A stretch of 64,000 nt of DNA from Paracoccus fistulariae (GTDB lineage: Bacteria; Pseudomonadota; Alphaproteobacteria; Rhodobacterales; Rhodobacteraceae): positions 1-64,000 of the forward strand of contig NZ_CP067136.1 in NCBI RefSeq assembly GCF_028553785.1, read 5' to 3'. A program made the translations under genes and the position numbers. This document shows positions 60,850 to 64,000 of this stretch, piece by piece (within the stretch, counting starts at the first letter, position 1; each line of letters opens with the position of its first letter). Below the pieces are notes generated by a model. It was given only the letters and a program-made list of their open reading frames with translations, had not been told where the DNA came from and did no database searches.

Positions 60850-61536
60850 CTATTTTGCCGGACCGTTGCGCTGGCGTCCAGCAACCTCGCGCAGCCATTT
60901 GCGATGGTGCCGCCAGGCCCAGCCACCGGTGACATCGCCCCGCGTCATGGCCCGCAACGTGCCGCGGACCCAGAAGGCCGCATAGACATGCATGATAAAA
61001 ACCAGCACGATGGCGACCGCCGCCAGCGCATGGATCAGCACGGCCCAACGGCGCACCGGGATCGAGACCAGATCCGGGAAATATTCCTGCCAGATCATGA
61101 TGCCCGACCCGATCAGCACGACGATCAGCGCGGACATGGCCCAGAAAACGAATTTCTGACCGGCATTGTATTTGCCAAGCTCGGGCAGGTTTTCCTCGTT
61201 CCCCTTCACCACCTCGTCGATATTGGCCACCCAGGTCGTATCCTCGGGCTTGGGCAGGTTCAGCCGCCACATCTGCAGGAACAGAAGCAGGAAGCTGAAA
61301 AACAGGACGACGCCCACGATGGGATGCAGCCAGCGCGCCGTCTGTCCGCCGCCGAACAATCCCGTCAGGAAGTAGAGCGAGGGCGAAAAGAAGGCCAGCC
61401 CGGACAGCAGCAGGATGATCATGCAGCCTGCCGTGACCCAATGGTTCAGCCGGGTGATGCCACGATAGCGGCTGACGCGGACCGGATCGGTGCTTTCGAT
61501 ATGATCACCGGGTTCGGAATAATACGGTCTTGGCAT
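60850..61536 (-). CDS. fdoI: Formate dehydrogenase gamma subunit (cytochrome b556)
   Basis: The 228-residue membrane protein has four hydrophobic helices with haem-ligand histidines in NHWVTAGCMIILLLSGLAFF and LIHALAAVAIVLVFIMHVYAAFW, and an EYFPDLVSIPVRRW loop. It anchors the enzyme and passes electrons to quinone. Its start overlaps the beta-subunit stop (TGATG). Confidence 0.95.
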   Translation of the reverse strand: MPRPYYSEPGDHIESTDPVRVSRYRGITRLNHWVTAGCMIILLLSGLAFFSPSLYFLTGLFGGGQTARWLHPIVGVVLFFSFLLLFLQMWRLNLPKPEDTTWVANIDEVVKGNEENLPELGKYNAGQKFVFWAMSALIVVLIGSGIMIWQEYFPDLVSIPVRRWAVLIHALAAVAIVLVFIMHVYAAFWVRGTLRAMTRGDVTGGWAWRHHRKWLREVAGRQRNGPAK

Positions 61537-62519
61537 CAGACATCCCCCCGACGGTCATGAAGATCGGCATCGACCAGCGCCTCGGCCTGTTCGGTATCCT
61601 CCTCGGTCACCTTGTTCCCGCGAGAGAACAGCCCGTGCAGCGCCACGCCGACAGCCGCGATCCCCATTGCCGCCAGACCGGCGGTCTTGGTGACGCCCTT
61701 CCAGCCCTCCACGATCGGAGAGATCCGCGGATTGTCCGGCAGGTCGCTGTAGATCGAGGGCTTGTCGGCATGTTGCAGCACATACATCACATGCGTGCCG
61801 CCGACGCCTGCGGGATCGTAAAGCCCGGCATTGTCATAGCCGCGCGATTTCAGATCCGCGATCCGCTCATCCGCATGGGCCTTCATATCCTCCTTGGTGC
61901 CAAAGACGATGGCCTGAGTCGGACAGGCCTTGGCGCAGGCCGGCCCCTGACCCACGGCGACACGGTCGGAACACAGGGTGCATTTATAGCTTTTGTGATC
62001 CACCTGGCTGATGCGCGGGATGTCGAAGGGACAGCCCGTTACGCAATAGCCGCAGCCGATGCAGTTTTCATGGATGAAATCCACGATCCCGTTGGAATAT
62101 TGCACGATGGCGCCGGGCGCCGGGCAGGCTTTCAGGCAGCCCGGATCCTCGCAATGCATGCAGCCATCCTTGCGGATCAGCCATTCCAGATTATCGGTTT
62201 CAGGGTTCACCCATTCGCTGAACCGCATCAGCGTGAACATCGCCGGTGTCAGGTCATGCGGGTTTTCGTAGCTGCCGATATTCGTCCCGATCTCGGGCTT
62301 GGTATCGTTCCATTCGATACAGGCCGATTGGCAGGCCTTGCAGCCAATGCATTTCGAAATGTCGATCAGCTTGGCCAGCTTGTCCAACTGGCGATCGGGC
62401 TGCGGCACATCCGAGGTGGCCGAGATGCGCACGACGTCGCGCGCATCAAAGCCAACTTCCAGCGGTTGAACAGGCGGGTTCGAAACCGCGGTTTTGGGTT
62501 GAGCTGCGGTCTCGCTCAT
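61536..62519 (-). CDS. fdoH: Formate dehydrogenase beta subunit (iron-sulfur)
   Basis: The 327-residue protein carries four [4Fe-4S] ferredoxin motifs, visible as [42 protein letters not shown] and [21 protein letters not shown] in blocks, and a C-terminal membrane helix ([20 protein letters not shown]). It carries electrons from the alpha to the gamma subunit. It starts with an ATGA overlap at the alpha-subunit stop. Confidence 0.96.
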   Translation of the reverse strand: MSETAAQPKTAVSNPPVQPLEVGFDARDVVRISATSDVPQPDRQLDKLAKLIDISKCIGCKACQSACIEWNDTKPEIGTNIGSYENPHDLTPAMFTLMRFSEWVNPETDNLEWLIRKDGCMHCEDPGCLKACPAPGAIVQYSNGIVDFIHENCIGCGYCVTGCPFDIPRISQVDHKSYKCTLCSDRVAVGQGPACAKACPTQAIVFGTKEDMKAHADERIADLKSRGYDNAGLYDPAGVGGTHVMYVLQHADKPSIYSDLPDNPRISPIVEGWKGVTKTAGLAAMGIAAVGVALHGLFSRGNKVTEEDTEQAEALVDADLHDRRGDV

Positions 62520-64000
62520 GCCACCGGCTCCTCTGCTGCGGGTTCAATATTGACAAGGAAGGCCTTGAATTCAGGCGTTTCCACATTGGCGTCGCCGACA
62601 AAGGGCGTCAGGCTGTTCGGCCCGAAACCTTTCTTGGCGGCCCCCATGAAGCCCCAATGCAGCGGGATGCCGACGACATGCACCGTCTTGCCCCGCACCG
62701 TCAGCGGCTGGATCCGCTTGGTCACGACCGCCTTGGCCCAGACCTCGCCCCGTTTGCTCCAGACACGGACGCGACCGCCATTCCGGATGCCCTTTTCATT
62801 GGCAAGTTCCACGCTGATCTCGACGAAGAATTGCGGCTGAAGCGTGGCGTTGACCGGGTTGTGCTTGGTCCAGTAGTGGAAATGCTCTGTCAGGCGATAC
62901 GAGGTGCCGACAAAGGGGAACTCATCGCTGGTGGCGAATTGTTCGGCATCGTCAACGAAGACCCGCGATGCCGGGTTGCCCCGCATCTTGGCGTTGAAGA
63001 CGTTTTCCACCGGGCTTTCGAACGGTTCCATATGCGTCGGGAAAGGTCCGTCACGCATCATGCCACGCGTGAAGAGCCGAGAGGTTCCCTCGGGGTTCAT
63101 GATGAAGGGCATGACCTCGCCGGGTTTCGCCGTGGGCGAGATATCCGGCACGTCCGGACCTTCCCAACGTTCGCCGTTCCACGCCAGCAAAGCGCGTTCC
63201 GGATCCCAGGGCCTGCCCTGCATATCCGCAGAGGCGCGGTTATAGAGGATGCGGCGGTTCACCGGCCAGGCAAAGGCCCAGTCGGCAAAGACGCCAAGCC
63301 CGCTTGGGTCGCTGTTGTCGCGGCGCGCCATATTGTTGCCGTCTTCATTCCAGCAGCCGGAATAGATCCAGCAGCCGCACATGGTCGAGCCGTCGTCGCG
63401 CAGCTGGGAAAAGTTCTTCAGCTGCTTGCCCGCCTCGACCACCACCTTGGTCGGATCGGCCGTGTCGTAAACGGGCGTCAGGGCGCGACCGTTCATCTCG
63501 CGGGCCAGTTCGTCCGGCATCGGCTCGTCCGGATCGGCATAGTTCCAGGTCAGGTTCAGGATCGGATCGGGGAAAACCCCGCCCTCTTCCTCATAGAGCT
63601 TGCGCACGCGGCGGAAGATCTGTGCCATGATCCAGGTGTCATGCTTGGCCTCGCCCGGCGGGGTCGCCCCGGCCCAGTGCCATTGCAGCCAGCGTCCCGA
63701 ATTGACCAGCGCGCCTTCATCCTCGGCAAAGCAGGTCGTGGGCAGTTCCAGAACCTCGGTCTGGATGCTGGCCGGGTCCACGTCATTATAGATGCCGTGG
63801 TTCTCCCAGAAATGCGACGTTTCCGTCGCCAGCGGATCCATGACCACCAGCATTTTCAGCTTGGACAGCGCCTCGGTCAGCTTGCCCCGGTTGGGGAAGG
63901 ACAGAAGCGGATTGAAGCCCTGGCAGAAATACAGGTTGATCTGGCCCTGGTTCATCAGTTCGAACATGCGCAGGACGTCATAGGTCGGCACGTCCAGCTT
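62516..64000 (-). CDS. fdoG: Formate dehydrogenase alpha subunit (molybdenum), C-terminal part
   Basis: The frame runs off the right edge; the visible 494 codons are the C-terminal half of an FDH-N/FDH-O type large subunit ([36 protein letters not shown], [57 protein letters not shown]). It oxidises formate at a molybdopterin-bound selenocysteine or cysteine in the N-terminal half, not visible here. Linkage to selA/B/C suggests a UGA-encoded selenocysteine. It is exported by Tat in relatives. Confidence 0.95.
   Translation of the reverse strand, partial: KLDVPTYDVLRMFELMNQGQINLYFCQGFNPLLSFPNRGKLTEALSKLKMLVVMDPLATETSHFWENHGIYNDVDPASIQTEVLELPTTCFAEDEGALVNSGRWLQWHWAGATPPGEAKHDTWIMAQIFRRVRKLYEEEGGVFPDPILNLTWNYADPDEPMPDELAREMNGRALTPVYDTADPTKVVVEAGKQLKNFSQLRDDGSTMCGCWIYSGCWNEDGNNMARRDNSDPSGLGVFADWAFAWPVNRRILYNRASADMQGRPWDPERALLAWNGERWEGPDVPDISPTAKPGEVMPFIMNPEGTSRLFTRGMMRDGPFPTHMEPFESPVENVFNAKMRGNPASRVFVDDAEQFATSDEFPFVGTSYRLTEHFHYWTKHNPVNATLQPQFFVEISVELANEKGIRNGGRVRVWSKRGEVWAKAVVTKRIQPLTVRGKTVHVVGIPLHWGFMGAAKKGFGPNSLTPFVGDANVETPEFKAFLVNIEPAAEEPVA

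Noticed and set aside
1..64000. CRISPR array
   Set aside because: No series of regularly spaced identical repeats is visible; the repeats found are IS copies, a 36-bp pair and one 21-bp tandem pair.

Overview
The window looks like a chromosomal segment of a GC-rich alphaproteobacterium of the Rhodobacterales, most likely Paracoccus or a close relative. The basis is the family-level resemblance of the core proteins (GatCA, trigger factor, DUF1489, L33), the bacterial type A RNase P RNA, gene-transfer-agent/prophage tail fragments of the Rhodobacter type and an FDH-N/selenocysteine gene block. Core genes sit on the right (about 46-64 kb); the left two thirds are accessory DNA.

Layout. (1) 1-8.9 kb: a copper/heavy-metal resistance island. 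A leftward run encodes a small exported protein, a Met/His-rich multicopper oxidase, a 41-residue membrane peptide, a DUF302 protein, a VTT-family membrane protein, an APC permease and a YHS-domain P-type ATPase (cut by the window edge). A cytochrome c and an ATP-grasp-like protein run rightward. A DUF305 protein and csoR diverge from a near-perfect CsoR-type operator. (2) 8.95-22.9 kb: an accessory block bounded by two 36-bp direct repeats (34/36 identical). It holds a leftward lipoprotein / peptidoglycan hydrolase / small membrane protein cassette (9.1-11.9 kb), a patchwork of broken phage-tail genes, a DISARM DrmB-like fragment and a toxin/immunity-like pair (12-15.7 kb), and the most unusual feature: a six-gene leftward operon (22.3-15.8 kb) of three TULIP-type P47/OrfX-like proteins, two PixA/AidA inclusion-body-family proteins and one small unknown protein. 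(3) 23-25.5 kb: a truncated integrase, an IS5-family element and an IS256-family element nested in it with a 9-bp target duplication. (4) 25.5-35.3 kb: two almost identical 1173-bp IS110-family copies in inverted orientation flank a compact type VI secretion cargo island (vgrG, lipase effector, ankyrin immunity protein, DUF4123 adaptor, a second effector/immunity candidate pair, PAAR). (5) 35.3-46.2 kb: IS remnants, a frameshifted GntR gene, then a catabolic cluster (TetR, SDR, acyl-CoA dehydrogenase, acyl-CoA ligase, APH-like kinase, three TRAP transporter genes), a frameshifted MerR gene and an integrase tail that overlaps the 3' end of tRNA-Glu. (6) 46.4-56.5 kb: housekeeping genes (AEC transporter, gatC-gatA, lipoproteins, amidase, rnpB, rpmG, a sorbosone-dehydrogenase-like protein, tRNA-Gly, DUF1489, tig). 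(7) 56.5-64 kb: selC, selB, selA, fdhE and the fdoI-H-G respiratory formate dehydrogenase genes, all leftward and translationally coupled.

How they work together. The metal island combines export, periplasmic oxidation and sensing of copper. The catabolic cluster imports an organic acid by TRAP and appears to activate it to a CoA thioester, oxidise it and process a hydroxy intermediate; the TetR gene and its candidate operators probably control it. The last block supplies both a formate dehydrogenase and the machinery that inserts selenocysteine into it. The P47/OrfX/PixA operon resembles the accessory genes of botulinum-type toxin clusters but has no neurotoxin beside it. A neighbouring hydrolase/lipoprotein/membrane-protein set could serve its release, which is inference only.
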